64,000 nt of DNA from Lachnospiraceae bacterium (GTDB taxonomy: Bacteria; Bacillota; Clostridia; Lachnospirales; Lachnospiraceae): positions 964,501-1,028,500 of the forward strand of contig AP025573.1 of assembly GCA_022845895.1 (NCBI GenBank). Reading direction: 5' to 3'. How positions within the stretch are numbered: position 1 is the first letter of the stretch; each line of letters opens with the position of its first letter. Under the pieces are notes generated by a model. That model saw nothing but the letters and a program-made list of their open reading frames with translations, did not search any database and was not told where the DNA came from. Of the stretch, positions 33,835 through 42,320 are shown one piece after another. The position numbers and the translations under genes are program-made.

Positions 33835-34044
33835 CATTTGGCATATCCTCCTAGTCTCTGTTTTCATCAATTCTAAAAAAAATCTTAAATCGTATTTTTC
33901 CTGCCATTATTATATACTGGAATCGTTGCTATTTAAACCCTCAAGTGCTATTATTTACGTATCAGCGATTAGCCCCGCCCTATGCGGGGGCCTGCAGGGC
34001 ACTTTTGTCCGGGTCTAGGCGAATACTCAGAAAGAGGGACATCA

Positions 34045-37000
34045 ATGTTATCAAAATTCAGTGTGAAAAGGCCTTATACGGTGGTGGTAGGAGTTGTGTT
34101 GATCATAATTCTCGGGATTGTGTCATTCGGGAATATGACGGTAGATCTGCTTCCGAGCATGAACCTGCCTTATGCCATGGTAATGACGACATACCCGGGG
34201 GCAAGCCCGGAAGAAGTGGAGACAGTTGTAACAAAGCCTGTGGAACAGACGATGGCAACTGTGAGCAACATAAAGAATGTACAATCTGTATCAAATGAAA
34301 ATGCTTCAACAGTGATTCTCGAATTCGATCAGACAGCCAATATGGACTCTGTCACTATAGAGATGCGGGAAGGACTGGATCAGATCAGCGGCTTCTGGCC
34401 GGATGAAGTAACCAATCCCATTATTATGAAACTGAATCCAAGTATGATGCCTGTACTGATTGCGGCAGTCAGTGCTGATGGAGAAGACGCGGCCGAAACG
34501 ACCCGGATCATCGAAGAGCAGATTCTTCCGGAAGTGGAAAGCGTAGAAGGCGTGGCGTCGGTCTCTACCGCAGGCAGCATCGAAGAGACCGTACAGATTA
34601 CTGTAAATGAACAGAAGATAGAGGACTTGAATGAAGAGGTCAAGGCGGAATTAGAAAAGAAGATGAATGAGGCGGCCTCGGCCCTCCAGGCGGCCAAGGA
34701 GCAGGTGGAGAACGGCAAGGCGGCGCTGGCGGCCGGCAAAGCTCAGGCATCTTCCGGTATGGGAGCGGCCGAATCACAGATATCGCAGAAGGCGGAGGAG
34801 ATCAAGCAGGCGCAGCTCGAGATTACGGAAGGGATGGCGGTGCTGGATGTAACGGATGTGCAGTTGGAGCAGTCGCTTGGAGCGGTTCAGACATCCAAGA
34901 AGGCTGCAGAAGCGCAGATTAAGACGCAGAAGGAAACGCATAATCAGCTCCAGGTACAGATGACGGAGCTTAAAAAAGATCCAATAGCGAATGCAGATAA
35001 GATAGATGAGCTTCAGTTACAAATAGATAGTAATGACACAGCCATAACGGCTCTTGAGGCTACGATTACGCAGCTTTCCAAACAGGAGGCTACGATTAAG
35101 GAAGGGCAAAGCGAGGCGGTTGCCAGCAGGCAGAAGCTGGAAGCTATGCAGAAGCAGGTCAACGACGGCGCCATGACACTGGCGCAGGCCAGAGGGCAGC
35201 TTGCGTCCGCCCAGGTTGAGGCGGCGGCAGGCCTCGGACAGGGAGCAGCGCAGCTGGCGGCAGGAGAAGCGATGATTCAATCCCAGGAGGCCCAGATGGA
35301 GGCGGCCAAAGGGGAAGCTTCTGCAAGTGCGGATATCAGCAGCATGCTGAATGCCGATATGGTGAAGACACTGCTGGCGGCGGAGAACTTCAGCATGCCG
35401 GCCGGATATGTGACAGAAGAAGGCCTTGATTATCTTGTACGTGTCGGAGATAAGTTCAAGAGTATAGAAGACATAAAAGATCTCGTGCTCATCCATATGG
35501 ATGGTATAGACCCGGTAAAGCTGGCGGATGTGGCAAATGTAGAACTTACCGACAACTCGGATGAGACATACGCCAAGATTAACGGGAAGCCAGGCATGAT
35601 GTTGAGCATACAGAAACAGACCGGGTATTCGACCGGAGATGTGAGTGACCGTGTGCTGGAGAAGCTGGAGAGACTTCAGAAAGAGCACAAGGAAATCAAA
35701 GCGGTGACTTTGATGGATCAGGGCGTCTACATCGATCTGATTGTCAATTCTGTACTTGAGAACCTGATTTACGGGGCGGTATTGGCGATTATCATACTGC
35801 TCGTATTCTTGAAAAGCTTCCGGCCCACGTTTGTGATTGCCTGCTCGATACCAATCAGCATCATGACCGCTCTTGTGGCCATGTACTTTTCAGGAGTTAC
35901 GCTCAATATCATATCTCTGTCGGGACTGGCACTCGGTGTCGGCATGCTTGTAGATAACTCTATCGTAGTAATTGAGAATATCTACCGGATGCGTAACGAA
36001 GAGGGGGCCTCGGCCAAGGCGGCGGCTATTGAAGGAGCGAGACAGGTAGGAGGGGCTATTACGGCTTCCACGCTTACGACGATATGCGTATTCCTTCCGA
36101 TTGTATTTACCACCGGTATTACAAGGCAGCTGTTCGTGGACATGGGGCTTACGATTGCATACTCGCTGCTTGCCAGCCTCATAGTAGCACTGACTCTCGT
36201 GCCGATGATATCTGCCGGGCTGTTAAAGAAGACGGAAGAGAAAGAGTCACGGCTGTTCATAAGGATTAAGGACTGGTACGGCAGACTGCTTGCCAGGGCG
36301 CTGCACAAGAAGCCGCTTGTGCTCATAGGAGCACTTGTCCTGTTCGTGGCAAGCGGTGCGCTGGCCATATCCAGGGGGACGGAATTCATGCCTCAGATGG
36401 AGAGCACAGAGATCAGCATGACGCTTGAGACAGAGAAAGGAACGAGTCTTGAGGATACGGCAAAAGCAGCGGATAAGGTGATGGACCGTGTCGGAAAGCT
36501 GAGGGACGTCAAAGATATCGGAGCGATGGTATCTTCTTCCAATATGATGGGGACATCGACAGCCACAAATGTGGTGGAGTTTTATGCAATCACGAAAGAT
36601 AAGCCTTCGCTGTCCAACAATGAGTTGAAGAAGGAGATAGAGAAGGTAACAAAGGGCCTTGGCGGCGAGCTGACAGTCAATATGTCCAATATGGATATGA
36701 GTGCGCTTGGCAGTTCAGGAATCAATGTCCAGATAAAAGGAAAGGACCTGGATAAGCTGCAGAAGATTGCAGGTGATATCAAGAGCATGCTGATTGATAT
36801 CAAAGGGACGCAGAATGTAACTGATGGGACGGAAGACAACAAAGAAGAGCTCCGCGTCATCGTCGATAAGGCAAAAGCTACGGAACACGGACTCACGGTT
36901 GCCCAGGTATACCAGAGCCTGAACAAGCGGCTGTCTGAAGTCCAGAGTGCGACATCCCTGTCCACGGACGCGCAGGATTACGACATCTATGTGGTAGATG

Positions 37001-37842
37001 ATGCGGACGAAAGCCTGACCCGGAAAGACATCAGGGAGCTTACGGTAACGGCGGAGAAGCAGGATGGGACGACGGAAGAGGTGAGGCTTTCCGACATCGC
37101 TACGTTTGAGGATGCCTCTGGCCTGCGGGCAATCAGCAGGAAGGATCAGAGCAGGTATATGTCCGTAACTTCAGAAGTCAAAGACGGGGATAATATCGGG
37201 CTTGTCAGCAGCCGTGTAAATAAGGCACTTCAATCATACGATGTGCCGGAAGGATATGAAGTGAAGATGGTCGGGGAAGACGAGACGATTAACGAGTCCA
37301 TGACAGAACTCTTTAAGATGCTTGGCCTGGCGCTTGTCTTCATGTACCTCATAATGGTTGCACAGTTCCAGTCGCTGCGCTCTCCGTTCATCGTCATGTT
37401 CACCGTGCCTCTTGCTTTTACAGGAGGCCTGCTCGGATTGTGGATTGCGGGCAAGGCAGTGAGCGTGATCGCGATGGTAGGATTTGTCATGCTGTCCGGC
37501 ATTATCGTGAATAATGGTATTGTGTTTATAGATTATACGAACCAGCTGATTGCCGGCGGACTTGCCAGGCATGAGGCTCTGGTGGAAGCTGGAAGGACGA
37601 GGCTCCGCCCGATAGTCATGACGGCGCTGACGACGATTCTTGGCCTGTCGACGCTCGCTATTGGAGTGGGAATGGGAGCGGATATGGTACAGCCGATGGC
37701 AATCGTGACAATCGGAGGACTGATATACGGAACCATATTAACATTAGTCGTAGTTCCATGTATCTTTGACTTGTTCCACAAAAAGGAAAAGGCAAGGCTT
37801 CGCGAGGAAATGGAAGAAGATGCAGAAACTGCAGAACCTTAA
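34045..37842 (+). CDS. RND-family efflux transporter with coiled-coil insertion
   Basis: 1265 residues, longer than typical AcrB-type pumps (about 1030-1050). TM1 is at about 12-30. The first porter loop begins normally (VDLLPSMNLPYAMVMTTYPGASPEEVE). Residues about 195-445 are an Ala/Gln/Glu/Lys-rich coiled coil absent from standard pumps. TM2 onward follows (SVLENLIYGAVLAIIILLVFLKS, GMLVDNSIVVIENIYR), then the second repeat with VMLSGIIVNNGIVFIDYTNQ. In a Gram-positive cell the coiled coil may substitute for a separate adaptor protein (inference). Start 34045 has a proper N-terminal RND sequence MLSKFSVKRPYTVVV. Confidence 0.88.
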   Translation: MLSKFSVKRPYTVVVGVVLIIILGIVSFGNMTVDLLPSMNLPYAMVMTTYPGASPEEVETVVTKPVEQTMATVSNIKNVQSVSNENASTVILEFDQTANMDSVTIEMREGLDQISGFWPDEVTNPIIMKLNPSMMPVLIAAVSADGEDAAETTRIIEEQILPEVESVEGVASVSTAGSIEETVQITVNEQKIEDLNEEVKAELEKKMNEAASALQAAKEQVENGKAALAAGKAQASSGMGAAESQISQKAEEIKQAQLEITEGMAVLDVTDVQLEQSLGAVQTSKKAAEAQIKTQKETHNQLQVQMTELKKDPIANADKIDELQLQIDSNDTAITALEATITQLSKQEATIKEGQSEAVASRQKLEAMQKQVNDGAMTLAQARGQLASAQVEAAAGLGQGAAQLAAGEAMIQSQEAQMEAAKGEASASADISSMLNADMVKTLLAAENFSMPAGYVTEEGLDYLVRVGDKFKSIEDIKDLVLIHMDGIDPVKLADVANVELTDNSDETYAKINGKPGMMLSIQKQTGYSTGDVSDRVLEKLERLQKEHKEIKAVTLMDQGVYIDLIVNSVLENLIYGAVLAIIILLVFLKSFRPTFVIACSIPISIMTALVAMYFSGVTLNIISLSGLALGVGMLVDNSIVVIENIYRMRNEEGASAKAAAIEGARQVGGAITASTLTTICVFLPIVFTTGITRQLFVDMGLTIAYSLLASLIVALTLVPMISAGLLKKTEEKESRLFIRIKDWYGRLLARALHKKPLVLIGALVLFVASGALAISRGTEFMPQMESTEISMTLETEKGTSLEDTAKAADKVMDRVGKLRDVKDIGAMVSSSNMMGTSTATNVVEFYAITKDKPSLSNNELKKEIEKVTKGLGGELTVNMSNMDMSALGSSGINVQIKGKDLDKLQKIAGDIKSMLIDIKGTQNVTDGTEDNKEELRVIVDKAKATEHGLTVAQVYQSLNKRLSEVQSATSLSTDAQDYDIYVVDDADESLTRKDIRELTVTAEKQDGTTEEVRLSDIATFEDASGLRAISRKDQSRYMSVTSEVKDGDNIGLVSSRVNKALQSYDVPEGYEVKMVGEDETINESMTELFKMLGLALVFMYLIMVAQFQSLRSPFIVMFTVPLAFTGGLLGLWIAGKAVSVIAMVGFVMLSGIIVNNGIVFIDYTNQLIAGGLARHEALVEAGRTRLRPIVMTALTTILGLSTLAIGVGMGADMVQPMAIVTIGGLIYGTILTLVVVPCIFDLFHKKEKARLREEMEEDAETAEP

Positions 37843-37863
37843 GGATGAGAGAGGTACGGTAGT

Positions 37864-38400
37864 ATGATCGACAAAGCGATTGAATTTGCAACGAGAGCAC
37901 ATGAAGGACAGTTCAGGAAGGGAACGAAACGGCCATATATCGTCCATCCGGTGGAAGTGGGGGATATCGTATCGTCTATGACGGAGGACGAGGAAATTAT
38001 CAGCGCGGCGGTGCTCCACGATACGATTGAAGACTGTGCCGGTATTACGGAAGAAGTGCTTGCCAGGGAGTTCAGCGTCAGGGTAGCTGTAATGGTTGCT
38101 CAGGAAAGCGAGGATAAGTCGAAGACATGGGTAGAACGGAAAGGGGCGACCATCCGGCATATCGGGAAGTCACCGCTGGAAGTCCAGATGATAGGCCTTG
38201 CAGATAAGCTGTCGAATATGAGGGATATAGACAGGGATTATCCTGTGGAGGGCGAAAACCTGTGGAACAGGTTCCGCATGAAGGATAAAGAGATGATAGG
38301 ATGGTACTATAAGGGAATCCGGGATGCATTGGCGGAGAGCTTCCGCGGCGTAGCGGCATATGAAGAATACTGCAGGCTCGTGGAAAAGAATTTTGGATAG
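37864..38400 (+). CDS. HD-domain protein, small (p)ppGpp hydrolase-like
   Basis: 178 residues: AIEFATRAHEGQFRKGTKRPYIVHPVEVG, AAVLHDTIEDC (HD pair) and later GLADKLSNMRDI. This is the hydrolase half of RelA/SpoT proteins, as in stand-alone SAH/Mesh1 enzymes that hydrolyse (p)ppGpp. There is no synthetase, TGS or ACT domain. It lies 21 bp after the RND gene and before a strong terminator. Confidence 0.85.
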   Translation: MIDKAIEFATRAHEGQFRKGTKRPYIVHPVEVGDIVSSMTEDEEIISAAVLHDTIEDCAGITEEVLAREFSVRVAVMVAQESEDKSKTWVERKGATIRHIGKSPLEVQMIGLADKLSNMRDIDRDYPVEGENLWNRFRMKDKEMIGWYYKGIRDALAESFRGVAAYEEYCRLVEKNFG

Positions 38401-38432
38401 AAAGGCTGCCTGACCAAACGGATAGGATAAAG

Positions 38433-38479
38433 AAGCAGGCCGGAACTTACCGCTTACGTGTAAGTTCCGGCCTGCTTTT
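38433..38479 (+). terminator. Terminator with 18-bp stem
   Basis: AAGCAGGCCGGAACTTAC pairs perfectly with GTAAGTTCCGGCCTGCTT across a short loop and is followed by a T run. It can serve both the hydrolase gene and the convergent DUF1284 gene. Confidence 0.9.
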
Positions 38480-38499
38480 GCGGCGGTGCCTATTGACCG

Positions 38500-38889
38500 T
38501 CATTTTATTCCGGTTATCTTTTCACGGCAGGCACTTACCGGATACCAGCTGCAGCCACAGCATATATCCGCCAGCATGTCCGGCGTGGTATGCCGGCGTA
38601 TGTATGAAGCCAGCTCCTGATAGATGTATGTCTTTTCTTCCAATCCGAAATATTCTGCTGCCTTCCTGTCAAAACGCTGTACTTTTTCATTATTCCGGCA
38701 CAGATCGGTATCCAGCATGTCCGGGCAGCAGGAACATAGGTCATCCGTGGAAAAGACGAGTTCGATGGGAGTCTTGTCCTCTGTGCGCAGGCGGTGAACG
38801 ACTTTATCCATGTTCTTTACAAATGCTTCGCTGTAGCCTTTGCCCGAGTATCCCTGGGTACAGAGCAGATGGTGTGGTCTCAGACGCAT
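38500..38889 (-). CDS. DUF1284 cysteine-rich protein
   Basis: 129 residues. The start MRLRPHHLLCTQGYSGKGYSEAFV is diagnostic of DUF1284. Cys clusters (DDLCSCCPDML, TDLCRNN, DICCGCSWYPVSAC) suggest an iron-sulfur cluster or metal site. Function is unproven. Its first 10 bp overlap the end of bioY, so it is translated from the bioY transcript. Confidence 0.85.
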   Translation of the reverse strand: MRLRPHHLLCTQGYSGKGYSEAFVKNMDKVVHRLRTEDKTPIELVFSTDDLCSCCPDMLDTDLCRNNEKVQRFDRKAAEYFGLEEKTYIYQELASYIRRHTTPDMLADICCGCSWYPVSACREKITGIK

Positions 38890-39428
38890 GCGGCACTCAC
38901 CAGCCTTCTGTGGATTCTAAGTCCTATGATTGTGGCCAGAGCTGCTTTTATAACCGCTGTCGGTATAAACGGAAGCACGCAGGCAGTGAATGCAGCCCAT
39001 ATGCTGCAGCCGGTTACGAGGCAGAACATCACGATACCGCCGATATAATTGATGACTGTGCCGAGGATAAGGAAGGCAATGAACCCCATGTTGACCTGCC
39101 GGAACTTTTCTGCCCCGAAGCCGATGATATATGCCATAATAGGAAATGACAGGAGAAATCCTCCGGTCGGCCCTATGAGGTACTGGTACCCGCCTGTGAA
39201 GCCGGCAAGGACCGGTACACCCGCGGCTCCAAGCAGTACATAGATCAGAGCGGCAGCGGCCCCTTTTTTCGCTCCAAGTATGATAGCCGCAAGGGTGATT
39301 GCGAACGTCTGCATCGTCATCGGGACACCCGCCGGCATCGGTATGGATATCTGTGCCATGATTGCGATTACTGCAGTGCACAGACCGATGGTGCAGATGT
39401 CTTGAACAGATATTTTTGAATGATTCAT
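38880..39428 (-). CDS. bioY: Biotin ECF transporter substrate-binding subunit BioY
   Basis: 182 residues, six membrane helices, with the BioY signature MAQISIPMPAGVPMTMQTFAI, GVPVLAGFTGGYQYLIGPTGGFLLSF and the NYIGGIVMF segment. It captures biotin and works with the shared energising EcfAAT module, encoded elsewhere. A BirA-type operator overlaps the promoter (39480-39512). DUF1284 follows in the same transcript. Confidence 0.95.
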   Translation of the reverse strand: MNHSKISVQDICTIGLCTAVIAIMAQISIPMPAGVPMTMQTFAITLAAIILGAKKGAAAALIYVLLGAAGVPVLAGFTGGYQYLIGPTGGFLLSFPIMAYIIGFGAEKFRQVNMGFIAFLILGTVINYIGGIVMFCLVTGCSIWAAFTACVLPFIPTAVIKAALATIIGLRIHRRLVSAACV

Positions 39429-39458
39429 GACAGCCTCCTGTAGAATTAGTATGTATGC

Positions 39459-39512
39459 AGTATATCCGAAATCAAAGGAAATGTCAACCTGATAAATATA
39501 TTAGTTAACATT
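39459..39512 (-). promoter_or_regulatory. bioY promoter with BirA operator
   Basis: On the minus strand TTGACA (39487-39482), 17 bp, TATACT (39464-39459). AATGTCAAC (39480-39488) N15 GTTAACATT (39504-39512) forms the inverted repeat and spacing typical of BirA boxes and covers the -35 element, so biotin-loaded BirA should repress bioY. Confidence 0.7.
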
Positions 39513-39524
39513 GTGCGTAAATGT

Positions 39525-39554
39525 TGACATTCAAGTTACTTGAAGGTGTTTAAT
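39525..39554 (+). promoter_or_regulatory. MerR-type promoter with internal palindrome
   Basis: TTGACA (39525-39530) and TTTAAT (39549-39554). TTCAAGT-T-ACTTGAA at 39530-39544 lies in the spacer, the position where MerR proteins bind. Confidence 0.5.
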
Positions 39555-39574
39555 AACGGTAAGGAGGAACAGAA

Positions 39575-40198
39575 TTGACCATTAAAGAAGTTGAACAACT
39601 GGTAGATATGAAAAAAGCAAATATCCGTTATTATGAGGAGGAGGGCCTTCTTGCTCCGGGGAGAAATAGAGAGAACAATTACCGGGAATACAGCATGCAT
39701 GAAGTGGAAGATCTGAAGAAGATAAAGTTCCTTAGGGTGCTCGGTGTTCCGGTAAAAGATATCAGAAGGGTAAAGGAAGGCAAAGTGACGGTATCTGAGG
39801 TTATCGGGGCAAGAAAAGCAGCACTTGAGCAAGAGATGGCAGAACTGTCGGAGGCGAGAAGCCTTTGTGACGAGCTGATACAGCGGAATGATACCTTTGA
39901 TAATCTGGATGTAACTCTTATGGATATGCAGAATGCTTTCTTTAAAATGAGAGGAGCGAAGATTATGAGACTGGATAAAGTCTATCGTTTGGAAAATTAT
40001 CGGAATATGTGCACCAGGATCTGGCAGACGATTTTCCTGATCTATTATCCTGCCATGCTGTCGTTAAAGTTCGTGATACATTATGAGCTGCCGTTCTGGC
40101 TGACCCTGCCGATGACGGTTTCTGCACTGGCGGCCGCGGCTGCGGCGGGGGTGATCGATTATAAGATTGCACATTATAAAGAAGAAAGTTCAAATTAG
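39575..40198 (+). CDS. MerR-family regulator with C-terminal membrane helices
   Basis: 207 residues starting at a TTG (39575) with AAGGAGG seven bases upstream. The N-terminal winged helix reads TIKEVEQLVDMKKANIRYYEEEGLL, and a coiled coil runs to about residue 120. Near 145-165 and 170-190 two hydrophobic segments (IWQTIFLIYYPAMLSLKFV and LTLPMTVSALAAAAAAGV) would anchor the regulator in the membrane, which is unusual for MerR proteins. Its promoter contains a palindrome in the spacer. It is divergent from bioY. Confidence 0.8.
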   Translation: MTIKEVEQLVDMKKANIRYYEEEGLLAPGRNRENNYREYSMHEVEDLKKIKFLRVLGVPVKDIRRVKEGKVTVSEVIGARKAALEQEMAELSEARSLCDELIQRNDTFDNLDVTLMDMQNAFFKMRGAKIMRLDKVYRLENYRNMCTRIWQTIFLIYYPAMLSLKFVIHYELPFWLTLPMTVSALAAAAAAGVIDYKIAHYKEESSN

Positions 40199-40292
40199 CA
40201 TCCGTACGCACATAGGAATGGAAACGTTCTCCCTTTGACAACTTTATTTTTTCAGTATATTATTAGAATCAAGGGAGTCAGGAGAGCATAAA

Positions 40293-41249
40293 ATGATTAT
40301 CAGCGCGAGCAGAAGAACCGATATCCCCGCATGCTATCCGGAATGGTTTGTCAACCGACTGAAGGCCGGGGAGATATTAGTGCCAAACCCATACAACAGG
40401 AAGAAGATCAGCCGTATCGCCATATCACCGGATACGGTTGATTGTATTGTGTTCTGGACAAAGAACCCGGAGCCGCTCCTGCCAAAGCTCAAAGAGATCG
40501 ATCAGCTCGGTTACCGATATTATTTTCAGATGACCGTCACGGATTACGGAATGGATATGGAGGAGAACCTGCCTTCGACGGAAGAATCGATGGCAACCTT
40601 CGTACTGCTGAGCGAGCGCCTCGGGAGAGAACGGGTTGACTGGAGGTTCGACCCGATTATCCTGAGTGGCACTTATACGCTCGGCTATCATCTGGAAAAG
40701 TTCGAGATGATGTGTGAATGGCTTCACAAGTATACGGACCGGTGCATCATCAGCTTCGTGGATGCTTACAGGGGGAATCCCTATCCAGAACTGGAAGAAG
40801 ATGAGATGGCTTCTGTCGCAAAAGGGCTTGCCGGAATTGCCGGGAAGTATAAGCTTCCTCTCTATACGTGCGCAGAGAAGGTGAATCTGGAGCGTTACGG
40901 CATACGGCACGGCGCCTGTATCGACAAAGAAAAGATCCGGCACATTATCGGCTATAAGCTGGATTTGAAAAAAGATACCGGACAAAGAAGGGAATGCGGC
41001 TGCGCGGAGAGCATTGATATAGGGATGTATGATACATGCGTCAATGGCTGTGCGTACTGCTACGCGACAGGGGGGATTGAGAGCGCCCGAAGGAAGAAAG
41101 AACAGCATGACCCCGCATCGCCCCTTCTGATTGGACAGCTTCGGGGAGATGAGACGATTGTGGAACGTAAGGTGCAGTCAGGCAGAGACATGCAGATATC
41201 ACTGTTTGACTATCCGTTAGGCTTCGGTTCGGCAGATGAGATATTGTAA
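40293..41249 (+). CDS. DUF1848 protein
   Basis: 318 residues. It begins MIISASRRTDIPACYPEWF, contains VFWTKNPEPLL and MTVTDYG, and ends with a Cys cluster (ECGCAESIDIGMYDTCVNGCAYCYATG) that resembles a radical-SAM or iron-sulfur motif (CxxxCxYC) moved to the C-terminus. This is the DUF1848 family, whose activity is not established. TTGACA near 40235 provides a promoter, and a strong terminator follows (41301-41340). Confidence 0.88.
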   Translation: MIISASRRTDIPACYPEWFVNRLKAGEILVPNPYNRKKISRIAISPDTVDCIVFWTKNPEPLLPKLKEIDQLGYRYYFQMTVTDYGMDMEENLPSTEESMATFVLLSERLGRERVDWRFDPIILSGTYTLGYHLEKFEMMCEWLHKYTDRCIISFVDAYRGNPYPELEEDEMASVAKGLAGIAGKYKLPLYTCAEKVNLERYGIRHGACIDKEKIRHIIGYKLDLKKDTGQRRECGCAESIDIGMYDTCVNGCAYCYATGGIESARRKKEQHDPASPLLIGQLRGDETIVERKVQSGRDMQISLFDYPLGFGSADEIL

Positions 41250-41300
41250 GAAGTGCACAAAAATTTAATATATAATATATTGATTTTCATGAAATGGATG

Positions 41301-41340
41301 ACAGTTCCTTGATAAATTCTTGACAAGGAACTGTTTTTTT
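41301..41340 (+). terminator. Terminator overlapping the hypE promoter
   Basis: ACAGTTCCTTG (41301-41311) and CAAGGAACTGT (41324-41334) with seven T. The hypE -35 box lies in its loop and 3' arm. Confidence 0.85.
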
Positions 41341-41376
41341 GTTATGTTTAGACTAAAGTACAAACGTTAGTCTAAA
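41320..41376 (+). promoter_or_regulatory. hypE promoter with 30-bp inverted-repeat operator
   Basis: TTGACA (41320-41325), 17 bp, TATGTT (41343-41348). TTTAGACTAA (41347-41356) N10 TTAGTCTAAA (41367-41376) is a perfect inverted repeat covering the transcription start. The TetR protein encoded at 45223 is the nearest candidate repressor (inference). Confidence 0.65.
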
Positions 41377-41406
41377 AAGCGAAAGAACGACGTGTGAGGT
41401 GAAAAG

Positions 41407-42315
41407 ATGAGTTTGATAACAAGCATCCAGAAGTATTCTATCCATGACGGTGACGGGATACGGACGACCGTCTTTTTTAAAGGATGTCTGCTGAAATGTC
41501 TGTGGTGCCATAATCCAGAGACACAGTGCTTTAAGCCTGAGCTTCTCTGCGACAGGGAACGATGTGCAGGATGCGGCAGCTGTGCCGCGGTCTGTCCCCA
41601 GAAGGCGGTGAAGGCAGAGGAAGGCAAGATGGTCACGGACCAGAAGCTCTGCACCGGCTGTGGTACATGTGTGGATTACTGCAACCTGAACCTGCGGGAA
41701 GTGGCCGGGAAAGAGTATGCCATCAGCGAGCTGATCAAGGAGCTTAAGAAAGATGAGATGTTCTACGAAGAATCCGGCGGCGGGGTTACGCTGTCCGGCG
41801 GCGAGGTTATGATGGCCGACATGGATTATGTGGAAGAACTTGCGAAGCGGCTCGATAAGATGGGGATTTCGGTAACGATTGATACATGCGGACAGGCGCC
41901 GTGTGAGAATTTTGAAAGGCTGCTGCCATATGTAGATACATTTTTGTATGATATCAAGACGATGGATAACGACGTACATAAAAAGTATATGGGCATGGGG
42001 AATGAGCAGATTTTAGAGAATCTGGAATATATCAGCGGCAAGGGTGCCCGCATATATATCCGCATTCCGGTAGTCCGGGAAGTAAACGGATCAATCGAGG
42101 ATATGGGAGCGATTATAGACTATCTCAAGGAAAAGAAGATCAGGGTGGCCAATGTGAACCTTCTCCCATATCACAACACCGGTTCGGGAAAGTATGAAAA
42201 GCTTGGACTGACGTATAAAGGGTCGGACCTTCATGCGCCGTCGAACGATGAGATGGAACAGTTTGTGACGCTTTTTAAAGAATCAGGTTTCCACAACGTA
42301 AAAATAGGAGGTTAA
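41407..42315 (+). CDS. hypE: Glycyl-radical enzyme activase for 4-hydroxyproline dehydratase
   Basis: 302 residues, a radical-SAM activase that installs the glycyl radical on HypD. The CxxxCxxC motif is in FKGCLLKCLWCHNPE. A ferredoxin-like insert (ERCAGCGSCAAVCPQKAV and LCTGCGTCVDYC) can hold two auxiliary 4Fe-4S clusters, as in PflA-like activases. The SAM-binding GGE motif is LSGGEVMM. It is immediately upstream of hypD (the HypD ribosome site lies at its 3' end). It is named hypE/pflE because of the partner. Confidence 0.9.
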   Translation: MSLITSIQKYSIHDGDGIRTTVFFKGCLLKCLWCHNPETQCFKPELLCDRERCAGCGSCAAVCPQKAVKAEEGKMVTDQKLCTGCGTCVDYCNLNLREVAGKEYAISELIKELKKDEMFYEESGGGVTLSGGEVMMADMDYVEELAKRLDKMGISVTIDTCGQAPCENFERLLPYVDTFLYDIKTMDNDVHKKYMGMGNEQILENLEYISGKGARIYIRIPVVREVNGSIEDMGAIIDYLKEKKIRVANVNLLPYHNTGSGKYEKLGLTYKGSDLHAPSNDEMEQFVTLFKESGFHNVKIGG

Positions 42316-42320
42316 TGAAG

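Noticed and set aside
33982..34044. Upstream extension of the RND gene
   Set aside because: The extra 21 residues have no family match; the normal RND N-terminus begins at 34045.
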